A stretch of DNA of 64,000 bases from Laguncularia racemosa (Eukaryota; Streptophyta; Magnoliopsida; Myrtales; Combretaceae), in the NCBI GenBank assembly GCA_037954665.1, contig JBBMOL010000098.1:2728001-2792000 (forward strand), written 5' to 3'. Below, piece by piece: positions 24,601 to 32,876 of this stretch. The stretch's first letter is position 1, and every line of letters starts with the position of its first letter. The position numbers and the translations under genes were made by a program. Under the pieces are notes generated by a model, which searched no databases, was not told the origin of the DNA, and was given only the letters and a program-made list of their open reading frames with translations.

Positions 24601-27600
24601 AAAAAATCTAAAAGGAGAGCTACCAAAAATAATTAACAATATGCAGGAGAAAAAGTCATTACCACAGACTGCTCTTCCTATCTAAGAACTTGCACCATTT
24701 TTTGTAGTTCTTGAAAAGCTTCTTCATCACTTCAGTCAAGGCTTGGTCATCCAACTAAGTAGAAGAGACAAGAGACGTTTGATAAGCATGGTATCCCTAA
24801 ATAAAGGTTATATTGTAAAAAAAAAATAATCAAAAAAGTTTACATATTAAAAGAATACATATGAAACTATTCAAGCAAAGTTGTAAGCAGCAATTTATAG
24901 ATAAGTGGTCAGGGCAAAACCAGAAGAAGAAAACAAAATGACAAATAATCACATATATACTTAACAGCTTATTCGTGTCAGGTAATCAATTGGAATAATT
25001 AATTGACTGAGAACAACTTATTTAGGTCGGCATTGTAAATGTAAAGAACAAAATCACACACTACAGTGTCAAAAAAATTCGAGGCCTTCTGTCAAGAGCA
25101 AGGACGCATATAATAGGAAAAAGTCATTACTGAAATCCTCAGAATCTATCTTCCCCATTATTGTAGAAATCGTATTGGAATAATTAATTGACTGAGAACA
25201 ACTTATTTAGGTTGGCATTGTAAATGTAAAGAACAAAATCACACACTACAGGGTCAAAAAATTTGAGGCCTTCTGTCAAGAGCAAGGATGCATGTAATAG
25301 TGAAAAGTCATTATTGAAATCCTCAGAATCTATCTTCCCCATTATTGTGGAAATCGTATTAAGGCTAGAACATTCATGTATAATTTTCTTTTTCATACTT
25401 TCCACATTTCTCAATTTTTTATTGAGAAGAATATAACATTCTAAAAACTCATTTAAATATATAATGAGGCAGCAGAAAAGATCAGAGTAATTGCAGGACA
25501 CACCTTAGGTGGTTGATCTGGTTTGGGAAATTGCCGTATGTGCACATTTGCAAGTAATAAGATCAAGTGTTCCCTCTGATTGGCAACATTGTCTTTCTGC
25601 AATTAATTTACACAAACATTACAATTAGAACTACAACCAATTGCTTCAAAAGTTAAATGATGTCAAAAGTGATGATAAAAGGGGCATGCATAGATGCTCT
25701 GCTGTATATAAATTACCTGAAAGCCAAACATTGCCTGAAGCCAATCAAGAATGTCATCGTCCTTTTTCCTTTTGTGGTCCTTGGGCCATGGAAGTCCTCT
25801 AGTGTTCCGAAGAGCAACAACAGCAGCTTGGATCTATATTATGCATAACAGACATGAGGATAACCATATAAAGTCCAATCAAGCAAAGAAAGCTGAAACA
25901 TGGCATCAGGAAATAACCTCTGGATACTTCATTATAGCCTGGTTCGCACTATCTGGATCAAGAGGGAGGATATTGTAAGGAAGATATATTTGAGTTTTCT
26001 CAGCAACTTTATTTTGAGTGTCCAAAATCTGTTTGACATTGAAACAATTTGCCAAGATTCAGTACACTACCACATATACTGGGTTTTTATCCTGATGAAA
26101 TGCATTAAACAGCAACAATGAGGTGAGGAAATGATGCATTATCTCACCTCACGATCTACTTCAATAGACTGCGTCATGTTAACAGCTTTCAAAACCTCAA
26201 AAAGAACATTGGCAGTTTGGTAAGCCTTGGTGAGCTGTGCACTATATGAAAAGCATATCAAGAATCAAAACAATAGCAATATCTCCAATAATATCAGCAA
26301 AACAAGAAGTTCCCATAAAACTCACCGATCAGCTTTGTCTGCAGCACTTTGCAAAGCCTGAATATACTTCTTGTAGTAGTGTTGATAGAAACTCTGCATT
26401 TCACGGGCATCACTCTTTTTTACCCTTCCCACTAAGGTTGGGTCATTCTCCTGTACATGGGACAGTTAAAAATTAATCATAAGAAGAAAACACAGTAACA
26501 CCATTTAACAATGAAATAGGCCTTAGACCCAGGAAGAGATGGGTGGTCAGCGTAGCTCTCTCAATCTTGGTCTAAACCATCATTTACACACTGCTAACAA
26601 AGTTTGTTGAATAAGCATCATTTAAGTTAAGCATTTTCTAGAATCAACATGCAAGTCAGAATCTGATTTGTCTTCGAACAATAATAGATAACACCACTCT
26701 TCTTTTTAAATGCGTTCTGATTTTTACTCAGATCATTTCAAAGAGACTGCATTTGAAGATTATCATGAACTCGATACATAAGTGTGTTTGCATGAAATTG
26801 CCCTTCATAACTAAGTACCTCCTACCTCACTAAGATATCCTAAAAGACAAGAAAAAGCTACTCCCCTTCTTTATCAAAAAAGGGTTGAAGAAAACAACAA
26901 CAACAACAACAACAACAAAAATGCAACTACTCTGTCATGTTGCAATACCAAAAAATTATCATTATTAACATCTGAAAAAACATAAAGAAAAAGGTTGGGG
27001 GGAGGGGGTGGGGGATTTGCAAATAGCCTCCTAAAGTTTAATCTAGGTATGAATATACCCTCTAAACTTTCAAATATTACAAATGATCTCGATAACATAA
27101 AGGACATTTGCTTTTCTAGTTTAAAAAAGCACACTATTGTCAAAGTTTAGGAGAGTGTTAGACCACATATCGATAAGTTTAAGGGAGTATTTCAAACCAA
27201 GGTCAAAGTTTAAGGGGTCTCTTTGCAATTTTAAAGGGTTATTTGCCAATTTATTAAAGTCAAAAGGGGATGATTTGCATCATTTGAAAATTTAATTGTA
27301 CATCCGCACTAGGTCAAAGTTGAAAGTTTTTTTTTTTTTTTTGCATTTTCCCCAACATATATAAATATATTTATATATATGCAGACCTAAAGAAGTGATC
27401 TGTGCTTACCCTTTCAAGCCGCTGAAGAAGAGCAGTTTTGAATTGTCGTACACCACGTCCACTAGAACTTGGGTCCAATCTATGCGCTTTCTCAAAAGCA
27501 TAAAATCGACCTTCACAATAAAAGCCAAACAATCACCAGATGATGAGAACTCCAGAACTCATACCAACTCTAACTTCAAGCAAAATAATGCTCAGTGCAA

Positions 27601-28358
27601 GCAATAGGCAGATCATCACTTCACAACAACCACAAAGAAGACCCGTTATGCCTCTGCAGCGCCACCATTCCATCACATTACAGACAAGTTAAGCACTGCT
27701 TCACAAATTCAATTCGAATGTACAAAAGAAAGCCAAGTATTTGAATGATGAACTCTCCGGAAATGGCTACCAATAAATGTAAATATATTATTTAAGTCCG
27801 AATCTCAGTCTTGTGACATGCTAAAACGCTCAAAGAAATGACAAACTATAGCCATACATCAATCTAAATATATTCAGCATCCCATTCCAGCTGCTATAAC
27901 ACAAAGAACAACCAACAAAAAAACAAAAAAGACGAAGAAGCTCTATACCACTAATTGAGCGGAAAAATATTCTTGCACCTGTACACGCATCCACCCGTAT
28001 ATATAGCAAAATAATGACGAAGAAGCACAAACTCTATCCCACAGTACAGTGAAATGCCAGTCACACGTCATAGCAACAAATTTAGAAACTTTAAGCTTAA
28101 GAACTAAAACCGCATAACGAGATGATCGGATTTCATAACAATGCAGAGAAGGAGCTTACACAAATAAGCAACCCTAGGGTTACTGCTTTCAACTTCATTA
28201 GCAACACGAAGAATCGGAGCGATCTCGACAAGTGAAGACGGCACGATTTCACTATCGAACATCGTTTCTCCGAGATTCCCCACCGTCTGCGTCCGCGCAA
28301 GCTTCCGCTGATGCGGCTGCTGCTGCGGGTGATCCGACCTCCCACGTGAGGTCGACAT
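1836..28358 (-). CDS. Callose synthase (CALS1/2/3 clade, CALS3-like), N-terminal 1089 residues, partial at left edge
   Basis: Callose synthase (glucan synthase-like) is a large plasma-membrane enzyme that makes beta-1,3-glucan from UDP-glucose. Members of this clade act at plasmodesmata and cell plates. Twenty-eight exons were placed by eye with GT-AG borders. The joined reading frame is 3269 nt with no stop, and every exon-exon phase agrees with the expected protein. The start ATG gives MSTSRGRSDH, followed by RTQTVGNLGE and SSLVEIAPILRVANEVE, the typical family N-terminus. The end at exon 28 is KVRNMLSFS, just before the GT48 glucan synthase domain, which is off the window. Total family length is about 1950 residues, so a little over half is present. 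The residue pattern is closer to CALS3 than CALS1, but I cannot separate CALS3 from a paralogue by eye. Introns carry many transposons, yet the exons look undamaged. Confidence 0.95.
3035..3140 (+). repeat. G-rich low-complexity tract in intron 22
   Basis: Runs of up to seven G in a T-rich setting (ggggggtgtgggggtggggt and onward, with gatggtgatggtg) lie between exons 22 and 23. Four or more G-runs of at least three fall within 40 bases. The gene is transcribed from the minus strand, so the G-rich strand is the template and the RNA is C-rich. Confidence 0.7.
4055..4272 (-). mobile_element. tRNA-derived SINE in intron 20
   Basis: Read on the minus strand from about 4262, the sequence opens AAGGGGTTGGCTTAGTGG, which holds an RNA polymerase III A box (TGGCTTAGTGG). 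About 55 nt on it has GGTCTTGGGTCAAAAACCC, a decayed B box. This is followed by a body of about 150 nt without coding potential. A candidate target duplication aagaaattta occurs at 4045-4054 and 4273-4282, although the right copy is separated from the A-box head by about 10 extra bases. It is inserted in the same sense as the callose synthase. The promoter boxes are visible; the family name is unknown. Confidence 0.6.
4395..21863 (-). CDS. Callose synthase exons 13-20: first transmembrane block (residues 458-760)
   Basis: Exons on the minus strand: 21741-21863, 21512-21629, 20794-21128, 20603-20655, 20464-20524, 4679-4760, 4556-4605 and 4395-4481. Hydrophobic segments lie at about residues 487-503 (MWSFFILCLQAMIIVAW), 522-536, 564-583, 604-628 (LFILAIVIYLSPNM), 668-687 and 715-735 (IGVVIALWAPIILVYFM), as expected for the N-terminal membrane cluster of the family. 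Conserved strings include DRWVGKVNFVEIRSFWHVF and MLMMWWSQ. Exons 17 and 18 are separated by a 15.7-kb intron (4761-20463) filled with LINEs. The TAC-ACC join of exons 16/17 and the ATA-GAG/ATA-AAG join of exons 17/18 are in phase, so splicing across the large intron is needed for a full protein. Confidence 0.93.
5359..6232 (-). pseudogene. LINE zinc-binding RT C-terminal domain (zf-RVT), broken
   Basis: Minus-strand blocks 6057-5653 and 5649-5359 together read HTTSGEYTIKSGYFFL, VIWNKSTIPRNSFILWLAWL, KLSTLDKLIAWGI and CFLCQ, then a stop, then EDHSHLFFNCSYSSQVW. This is the zf-RVT motif (C-x2-C ... H-x4-C) that ends plant L1-type ORF2. One stop separates the two cysteine halves at about 5651. 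Confidence 0.85.
6286..7605 (-). pseudogene. LINE ORF2 reverse transcriptase, broken; catalytic FADD reads FAND
   Basis: 7605-6715 holds the RT fingers and palm: SQANEKALGLDGYTTLFF, EFRPIACCNILYKAVSKVLA, REQAAFIPECKITD, KVDLRKAYDSIRWDF and SKRGLRQGDPISSYLF. The active-site box reads LCFANDLLIF where the family has F-A-D-D, so the first catalytic aspartate is asparagine. The frame then shifts. 6709-6434 and 6555-6286 hold the thumb region (LGVPFLSTKL, WTSKFLSYAGQL, FLWSGNPHIVSKAKVRWEEV, GGLGIPNLHLWNKAL). Confidence 0.9.
7812..8850 (-). pseudogene. LINE ORF2 endonuclease domain (apurinic endonuclease-like), broken
   Basis: The block opens MNIATWNVRGLNDPFKAEEI, the classic N-terminus of plant LINE endonuclease-exonuclease-phosphatase domains. 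It continues with LIGILETKVN (catalytic Glu region) and PWLVLGDFNTTQNPFEK (GDFN motif), then a frame break near 8400-8275. 8273-7812 carries FDHSPSYTD (the SDH motif region, here DHS) and KIFNFWIHHAGF, then a linker rich in charged residues ending in YYLLRNAEECFFRRSQD. This enzyme nicks target DNA to prime reverse transcription. It is not functional here because the frame is interrupted. Confidence 0.85.
9113..10538 (-). pseudogene. LINE ORF1 (DUF4283/gag-like with CCHC-type knuckle), broken
   Basis: Three minus-strand reading blocks. 10538-9929 is proline-rich, with KSYANACLHRASL near its end. 9959-9711 contains LFIGCKIHFTLVHAIVFKLW and ILEKVWYFSKRYLILQWWR, which match the DUF4283 domain of plant LINE ORF1 proteins. 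9623-9348 contains RIFVEIDGRRELIRLKW and WIPPWCNKCKVFGHTC, the start of a CCHC_4 zinc knuckle. The protein would bind RNA and package the LINE transcript. Stops and frame changes between the blocks show it is decayed. Confidence 0.8.
10641..11540. other. Intron 17 spacer between LINE copies
   Basis: AT-rich sequence with no coding potential that I can support, apart from the foldback noted at 10873-10985. It lies between the 5' end of the minus-strand LINE and the degenerate plus-strand LINE. A minus-strand open frame at 11123-11395 has no recognisable domain. Confidence 0.4.
10873..10985. repeat. Foldback: perfect 20-bp inverted repeat with 51-nt loop, plus an 18-bp palindrome
   Basis: The arm ctcctggatgtaattacaat at 10895-10914 is matched exactly in inverse complement at 10966-10985. 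Immediately left, gatttaatatattaaatc (10873-10890) is a perfect palindrome. The callose synthase pre-mRNA crossing this intron would form a hairpin here. It could be a tiny foldback element or MITE end pair, or the remnant of a hairpin RNA locus. No target duplication was found. Confidence 0.75.
12114..12748. mobile_element. Non-autonomous hAT-type element (635 bp) inside the degenerate LINE
   Basis: The ends are taagggtgg... and, in inverse complement, taagggtgtg..., a short terminal inverted repeat. It is flanked by cttggaga (12106-12113) and cttggagg (12749-12756), an 8-bp target duplication with one mismatch, as expected for hAT transposons. Removing the insert and one copy restores the host LINE frame IYAWRFKED, which independently supports the borders. 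The interior is AT-rich, with a (CT)n run at 12597-12618 and no transposase. Confidence 0.8.
13101..13469. repeat. 198-bp tandem duplication at the tail of the degenerate LINE
   Basis: Two adjacent copies start at 13101 and 13299, both with aagctagagttcatttgtgt and both ending near tactaatggaaaaattct. The second copy has small differences. It lies where the 3' UTR of the LINE would be. Confidence 0.85.
13471..14189. other. Intron 17 spacer, no recognised feature
   Basis: AT-rich DNA between the degenerate LINE and the 5' end of the plus-strand LINE. Short open frames around 13875-14228 lack any recognisable domain. Confidence 0.4.
14330..15796 (+). pseudogene. LINE ORF1-like remnant
   Basis: Starts MASDSSHHMQSNGFHHSL, continues as an acidic low-complexity linker, and about 14690-14790 reads NQPNHPPRSFVEAVGATNPY, as in the pre-domain segment of plant LINE ORF1. 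The DUF4283 and zinc-knuckle regions expected next are missing, replaced by sequence with many stops, including a T-run at 15200-15214. The 15530-15796 stretch (KEGIKIDVEPGSTTKEPNK ... GSSGKKKKKV) resembles the basic C-terminal tail of ORF1. The gene appears internally deleted. Confidence 0.6.
15796..16740 (+). pseudogene. LINE endonuclease domain and linker, broken
   Basis: Reads MMNLASWNIRGLNDPLKNAE, IMGLLETHVNQNNEDRIKL and WLMWNPRSWNIRIE, then a frame break near 16120, then PSLADHPWIVLRDFNVIKLI (GDFN reads RDFN) near 16170-16230. From 16348 it reads LKKLDRILVDQSWL, LILSNHSAGVLPLE and KFFEFWIELSDFLP, then a lysine-rich linker to SIANGN at the hAT insertion. The family position of the catalytic Gly-Asp-Phe-Asn is altered and the frame is interrupted. 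Confidence 0.82.
16744..17812. mobile_element. Non-autonomous hAT element (1069 bp) with exact 8-bp target duplication
   Basis: Flanked by atggaaac at 16736-16743 and 17813-17820. The ends are tagagctgggaaagtgggcc and, in inverse complement, tagggctgggaatgtggggc, a typical hAT-type imperfect terminal inverted repeat. Excising the insert with one target copy restores the LINE reading frame SIANGNTTLFDQEKKVFKEYY across the junction. The interior is AT-rich, lacks a transposase and contains three 72-bp tandem repeats. GC-rich gcgggccaaccca-type motifs occur just inside both ends. Confidence 0.92.
17308..17510. repeat. 72-bp tandem repeat, about 2.8 copies, inside the hAT element
   Basis: Copies start with catttatttac at 17308, 17380 and 17452. 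Each continues with an aaaaaacttata...tctcaatt block and, in the first two, cctaaaatttttcta. The period is exactly 72. In one frame this reads as a repeated 24-residue pattern, but no protein function is implied. Confidence 0.88.
17821..19303 (+). pseudogene. LINE reverse transcriptase, broken; FADD box reads FVND
   Basis: After the hAT insertion, ORF2 resumes with KEYYLLRGVEVFLDKSQG, WLKLRDKNNTYFHKVINHR and RNAIHNLK. The RT then follows (FFDQANNKALGPNGFSARFF, GNMLKELNSTIISLVSK), with frame breaks near 18400-18620. The active-site region reads LCFVNDLLIFRKGN (about 18786-18825), so the first aspartate is asparagine. The thumb reads HYLEVPLLSSKLRKSDCEAL, SWTSKFLSYAERLQLIKSML and RNFLWSRRPNISTKAKVRCK. 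The element cannot encode an active enzyme. Confidence 0.88.
19304..20290 (+). pseudogene. LINE zf-RVT domain, broken
   Basis: Plus-strand blocks read MFKWEVGDSLSISLWLDFWL, FSIKSAYKTLSNHNG and VPWAKVIWNK, then stops. From 19865 it reads RHSFILWLT, LYTLDKLNSWRV and TCNLCSIGNKNHDHLL, a decayed C-x2-C ... H motif. A 3' UTR of about 110 bases and the A-rich end follow. Confidence 0.8.
22006..28358 (-). CDS. Callose synthase exons 1-12: N-terminal cytosolic region (residues 1-457)
   Basis: Exons on the minus strand: 28160-28358, 27410-27510, 26326-26450, 26148-26241, 25918-26028, 25717-25833, 25504-25596, 24663-24754, 23472-23598, 22369-22506, 22204-22280 and 22006-22102. They encode RFYAFEKAHRLDPSSSGRG, QSFYQHYYKKYIQAL, NILPLDPDSANQAIMKYPE, LPWPKDHKRKKDDDILDWL, KDNVANQREHLILLLANVH and LLIWGEAANLRFMPECLCY. 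The first part matches the Vta1-like region (roughly residues 30-170). The block around residues 300-420 matches the FKS1 domain 1 region, which is known from yeast glucan synthases. All motifs are intact. Intron 8 (23599-24662) holds a LINE end, intron 7 a tandem duplication, and intron 9 a copia LTR/PBS relic. Confidence 0.93.
23080..23230 (-). mobile_element. copia-type LTR end and primer-binding site relic in intron 9
   Basis: On the minus strand, an LTR-like end ...GTTTAACA is followed at 23156-23145 by TGGTATCAAAGC, one mismatch from the initiator-Met tRNA primer site TGGTATCAGAGC used by plant copia and other LTR elements. The neighbouring AAAGCTTAAGCTTTTAGAT-type sequence (23190-23210) is typical of the ends of such LTRs. 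No internal coding region remains. Confidence 0.6.
23690..24432 (-). mobile_element. 5'-truncated LINE end (zf-RVT) in intron 8
   Basis: The minus-strand reading shows TSLPRRSFILWLAWLRKLPT, LDRMCRWGIAASSNCYLCS and IEDHSHLFFECNFVSQVW, a complete zf-RVT motif. A short 3' UTR runs into an A-rich tail (seen as attttttggataagtaaat on the plus strand near 23695). The remainder of the LINE is missing, as is usual for incomplete reverse transcription. It has the same sense as the host gene. Confidence 0.85.
24991..25360. repeat. 185-bp tandem duplication in intron 7
   Basis: Two head-to-tail copies start at 24991 and 25176 with tggaataattaattgactg, and both end near aaatcgtatt. They differ at a small number of positions, so the duplication is fairly recent. 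Exons on both sides (24663-24754 and 25504-25596) are unaffected. Confidence 0.9.
26892..26919. repeat. (CAA)n microsatellite in intron 2
   Basis: About nine CAA units in a row, ending in an A-run, within the intron between exons 2 and 3. Confidence 0.9.
27011..27353. mobile_element. Putative MITE in intron 2
   Basis: The left end ggggatttgcaaatag and the inverse complement of the right end, ggggaaaatgcaaaaaaa, agree over the first 13 or so bases (ggggrawwtgcaa). The interior is non-coding, with repeated aaagttt-type strings. No target duplication was confirmed, so this is tentative. Confidence 0.4.
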
Positions 28359-29050
28359 TCTCTTCTCCCGATCTCAAAACAAACCCTCCTTTTGTTAACC
28401 TAAAGAACAACACCAGACACAATCAACTAAAGGGAGTAAGTTCAAAAACCTAAGGAAGAAGAATAATGCTCTAAAGGCAGTAACAGAAGAGAGAGAAAGT
28501 AAGTTCGAAGTAGGGACATTTTACCGGACAGTGAGAGAAAGTTAAGATTAAGCAAATGAGTGGATCATGCAAGCAAGAACAACAGTGGAATCCAGAGAGA
28601 AGTTATGATAGAGAGAGGAAATGAGGTACTGACTAATGAGTGTTTGAGAGAGAGAGTGCTGTGAGTTCAAGCTATTTGAGAATGAAGGTAAGAAAACCGA
28701 AGGAGAGTGGTGGGGCAGTGAATTGTAGTGAGTGCGACTTCTTTGTATTTTTTTGGGGTGCAAATGTGTAATTTAGGTTGGTTTTGAATGATTTTAAATT
28801 TTCGGCACTGAGGATATCGTAAAATTACTGGAGATGCCACTGAGCCGGGAGCCCTTTTCCTGGCTGGACTAGCCTTACCATCGTAGGAAGAAGTTTGAAT
28901 TTCACGCCGTATTGGTGGGGACCGGGTAGCCCGGTGGGACCTATCAATAATGGCACGTTCTTCGCAAAATGAAACTAGAGAATACTTAAGCAATAATAGA
29001 GTAAAAAAGTGGTTGTTACTATTTCCATTAATTGTAAAACTAAGAGTACC
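28359..29050 (-). promoter_or_regulatory. 5' leader and likely promoter-proximal region of the callose synthase
   Basis: Upstream of the start codon the minus strand is pyrimidine-rich (CTTTCTCTCACTG, TCTCTCTCTTCTGTT), as is common in plant leaders. A possible small leader intron would run from GTAAAATG near 28525 to CTTCCTTAG near 28450. No confident TATA box or start site could be assigned. The part beyond about 28790 is more GC-rich, and I cannot identify it. Confidence 0.35.
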
Positions 29051-30159
29051 GGTATGAATTTATCCGAGTCATTGCTTGACCTTCGACTTTAAGTCTCATA
29101 GATAGTATTGAAATATAGTAAAAAAAATTTAAGCAATATGAATTTATTGCTCACAACTTGAATCCAAATCCACTCGATTTGATATAATTTATTTTTTTCT
29201 CATAAACTTGAAGTTTAAAATCAATTTACCTTCTTATTATTTTATTCATCAAAAGAAAATTCAATGTCAACTATAATTTATCTAAAATAACACTTTCACA
29301 TGTAAAAAGAAAAGTAAAAATATAGGTTGTAACACTAAACTACTATTAGTTATTTTAAGAATTTAGAAAAAGTGATCACTATACACTATTATTGAGGATA
29401 TGATATTCACCTTATATAGGTAAGAATTCAAAAAAGAATAGTTTATCTAGTGTTTGATTCTCAAAAATGTCATTCAATAATAGAAGGAGAAGAAGTGTTG
29501 GTATACTATTTAAAATAAAATATATATATACATGCCACTTGATTTAACAAAATAATTATTTCATTATAATATGTTTTATGATAAATTATGGGACATCTCT
29601 TGAAAATTGTTAGAGCTATAGTAGCAAATGATGCACTTACAATCTCAAAAGTATGAATGCTATAAAAGTTCTCCTCCATTAAAATATTAAATCAATCTTA
29701 TGTATGCATTTACACTTGTGGTTATTTTTTGAACAAATTTAATTACCCAGTTTCTAGTTTTTCATTATTGATTTGATATTTGAGCAATTGATAATAGATA
29801 AGATTAGTATTCAAGTATTGATTAATATTGTTACAGTAACACCATTAATTAAAAAGAAAAATGAGTACATTTCAAACTATGGAAAAATAAAAATGCATGT
29901 AAAATGTATTAGCCTTAAAAAAAACAAAATATAAAAAACATAATTTTTGGGTTTTTATTTTATTTTATTTTTTTGAAGTAATATTTGGAAAATATGTATA
30001 TGTCCCATTCCATTCATATTTCTTGTATATTTTCATTCAAAAATCTATATAAACTGCTACGTAGAGTGGGATAGCAAAATTTACTCAATAATTTAGATAT
30101 TTATAAAACTAATAATAATGCTCAAATTTTTTTATTTAAAAGTACATGTGATAATTGAC
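29051..30159. other. AT-rich intergenic DNA
   Basis: No gene, repeat unit or transposon end was recognised between the callose synthase promoter region and the left end of the Harbinger element. Confidence 0.5.
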
Positions 30160-30447
30160 TTAGGTTGCGTTTGGTTGGCATTGAAGTCCGGCACTAGACT
30201 GGACAAAATTTTTTGTCCTCCGTTTGGTTGCCATCCTTGAAGCAAGTACTGAACTAAACACGAATATGGTACTGGACTAAATCAGATAAATTAGTACCGT
30301 GTATAATTCGGGACAAAAAATTCGGCACTGGACTACAACTCAATATTTGCAAAATTCCGAAATTGCCCCTCAATGATCTCATTTTACTTTCCCTTCCGTC
30401 TTTCTTCAGTGTCGTTTCATTTCTTAGAGAAATCAGGGAAAAAGCAA

Positions 30448-31829
30448 ATGTCGCGATTCGAGTACCCCAGGTTAAGCCACAGAGAAATCCTTGCCTTCCT
30501 AAAGTAATCTCAAATCGCCACTAACATATCCGACCGCGATCTCGCCGATCCCAAACCTGATGTCGTTTGCAATCTCTACACTCTGCTCTTGATCCACCTC
30601 GACTCGTTCAACTAGTTACTGTTTTACTTGCTTCTTTGTTAACTGACTTGCTTACTATTCTCCAAACCCTAATTCCTCAATGTAATTGGCTTCGTCTCCC
30701 TTGCAGAGAAGATGGGCAAATGGAGTTTGCTGCATTGGAGCATTTGGAGAACCCGGACTTACACGTCGACTCGGTGCGCCATATCAATCTCTATGCCAGA
30801 CTCAAGGAACTCATCGCTTCTCTTGATTACCCTAAGAAATTCACTCTCAAAGACCTCACCAGACCCGATGCCGAGCGCACGGAGATTTTCATCAGTGCTC
30901 TTCTCAATTTCTGTTTCCACCGGTAAGTTTCGGTGCAATTTTCTTGCTATCGGTGTTTGTACATACGCTTCCGTGGAATTTGAGGTTCTGGGATAAAAGA
31001 AAAAAAAAGGTGTATATAGTTGGTTTAATGTATTTCTTTTTCAAGTGAATTCGTTGTTTGTTTTTGCGTGTTAGTTGATAGTTCCTTCGGGTAGTAACCT
31101 GAGGAGATTAAGTGTTGAGTGATTATGGTGTGCCTACAACTAGAAGATTTGGATCAGCAACATGAAAATGTTTTGTTTCTGTGGTTGTGGCCATTTTAGA
31201 AAATGAACGGAGAATCAGGATTGTGTTTAATCTTGCTACCTAAACAAAATACCTCCCTAGGAAGTTGGGATTGGCAGGAATATTTGGTGAAAGAAAATGA
31301 CCATGACAGAACCACTAAGAGGCCACCTTGTTATGTTGCATTGCAATATCAATATAGAAATGTTTATTCTCCTTTTCTAGTCTTCCATCATGATGTAACA
31401 ATAATCAAAATCGTGGGTTTTTTAATCTATGATAAATGTTCAAGCGTCGACGTCAATGGGGTTTTCTTTTTGATAGAGATAACAAAATGAATCTTTTAAC
31501 ACCGATCATGAAGGAGATAAATCTTCTTGAAGTGAACAAAAGAGAATGGGAGACAAAGATATCCCAGGTACCTGCATCATTATGAAAAAAGCCATTCTTT
31601 GGCATAGAATGCATGTCTTTTTGCAGTTTTTTTATTATCTTTCTTACAGTTGAATGCAGAGATGGATGAAATTAAAGAAGCAAGAGAAAGAGAGTTACCT
31701 TATGTTCAAGAAGTTGATGCTAAACTTAAAGAATTGCGCCAAACAATAGCAGAACTCAACAATCATCAAGTGTCCCTCAGGACTGCATATAGAAAGTTGA
31801 AGGAGGAGGGTGCTAAAATGGATGAAAAG
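30448..31829 (+). pseudogene. NUF2: Captured 5' part of the kinetochore gene NUF2 (exons 1-4)
   Basis: NUF2 is a subunit of the NDC80 complex that links kinetochores to spindle microtubules. Exon 1 (about 30448-30612) starts MSRFEYPRLSHREILAFLK, but codon 20 is TAA and another stop falls at 30613. Exon 2 (30707-30921) reads EDGQMEFAALEHLENPDLH and SRVL-free FTLKDLTRPDAERTEIFISA. Exon 3 (31477-31567) reads NKMNLLTPIMKEINLLEVNK. Exon 4 (31650-31829) reads LNAEMDEIKEARERELPYVQ and VDAKLKELRQTIAELNNHQV. Splice sites GT/AG and phases of introns 2-3 are intact. This is the calponin-homology domain plus the start of the coiled coil; the rest of NUF2 is absent. The retained introns show capture at DNA level rather than by retroposition. 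The start region is broken, so the copy is probably not a working NUF2. Confidence 0.9.
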
Positions 31830-32366
31830 GTAAGATAATCATGTTGTGAGGTGACTGAGTAACATACTAAGTAACCACTAGATATTGTCCTCTTGACTTG
31901 TTGAGATTTTCAGGCTAAGTGCTTATGAAGCATAAAGTGACCTAAACTAATAATATAGGAAGCACCAAATGCATAGATTGAAAGAAACTACAAGAACGTT
32001 TGCCTTGATCCATAATCCTTTTGTATGCTCAATCATACAAATATTGTGAGAATTTTCAAAATTCAGCCAGTGGGATGGGCGTGTGCAAATATTACGGGAA
32101 AAGTTTCTAAATGTTCTATATTGTTTGTAAGTTTTCAAAGTTCATAATTGTTTAGTAAGTTTGTTGTTAACCTTTTATACTTTGGAATATCACAAAGCTT
32201 GCACTTTTTTTTTTGTGACAATCCTGTGAGCTTTGGAATTTTCTATGAGATATCAAAATATTACTCTACATTTCATAGTTTACCTCTAATCAATTTCCTT
32301 TCCATAAGCTCATTTTTTATACGTTAATTCTTTGTTGTTATAATAACTATTTCTATTGTTTTTTAG

Positions 32367-32876
32367 AAACATCCGAAGGTTGCTAATCATGCCAACAAGA
32401 AATTTAAAGAGTTTGAAAAACTTCAAGGAATTTTTGGAAAGGATAGAGCAATTGGCAAAAGAGCTGAAACACCAGCAGATGTAATACAAGAAATGCAAAC
32501 TGATGATAAGAATACTTTTGATGAAGAAATGGAGTCAGAACAAGTGCCACAGTCTACTGAAGCCTCCAGCTATGCCTCACGTGATCCATCTGTGCGACCG
32601 ACTCGCAAGCGTCCGATAGCAGAATATGCTGCAGAATTTATATCTATGTTTCAACAGAGCATTAGAGATGTTAGGAGTGATTTTGCTTTACTTGTAGGAA
32701 AAATTGCTAATCCTTCTAGGGACGATATTGTTGCAGAGTTGAAAACGTTAGGATTGTCGGAAAATGAAGAGTTGGATGTGCTTATGCAAATGGCGACAAA
32801 TCCACAGTATGAGAAGTTTTTTTGGAGGCTCGAAGGAGAACAACGCCTAGCATTTGTTAGGCGAATTATTGGTTGA
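32367..32876 (+). CDS. Last exon of Harbinger Myb/SANT-like ORF2, in frame with NUF2 exon 4
   Basis: After an acceptor ttttag at 32361-32366, the exon reads KHPKVANHANKKFKEFEKLQ, IFGKDRAIGKRAETPADVIQ, an acidic/serine linker, KRPIAEYAAEFISMFQQS, and an end in FFWRLEGEQRLAFVRRIIG followed by TGA. The FGKDRATGKRAETPxDV signature is characteristic of the C-terminal half of the plant Myb/SANT-like proteins (including L10-interacting MYB-type annotations) that pair with Harbinger transposases. The preceding donor (exon 4 end GATGAAAAG, phase 0) and this acceptor (phase 0) would fuse it in frame to NUF2. The N-terminal Myb DNA-binding part is missing. The exon itself is open. Confidence 0.75.
   Translation, partial: KHPKVANHANKKFKEFEKLQGIFGKDRAIGKRAETPADVIQEMQTDDKNTFDEEMESEQVPQSTEASSYASRDPSVRPTRKRPIAEYAAEFISMFQQSIRDVRSDFALLVGKIANPSRDDIVAELKTLGLSENEELDVLMQMATNPQYEKFFWRLEGEQRLAFVRRIIG

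Noticed and set aside
28548..28993. Two open frames upstream of the callose synthase start
   Set aside because: They fall in the leader/promoter region with no recognisable protein; serine/leucine-rich peptide from CT-rich DNA.
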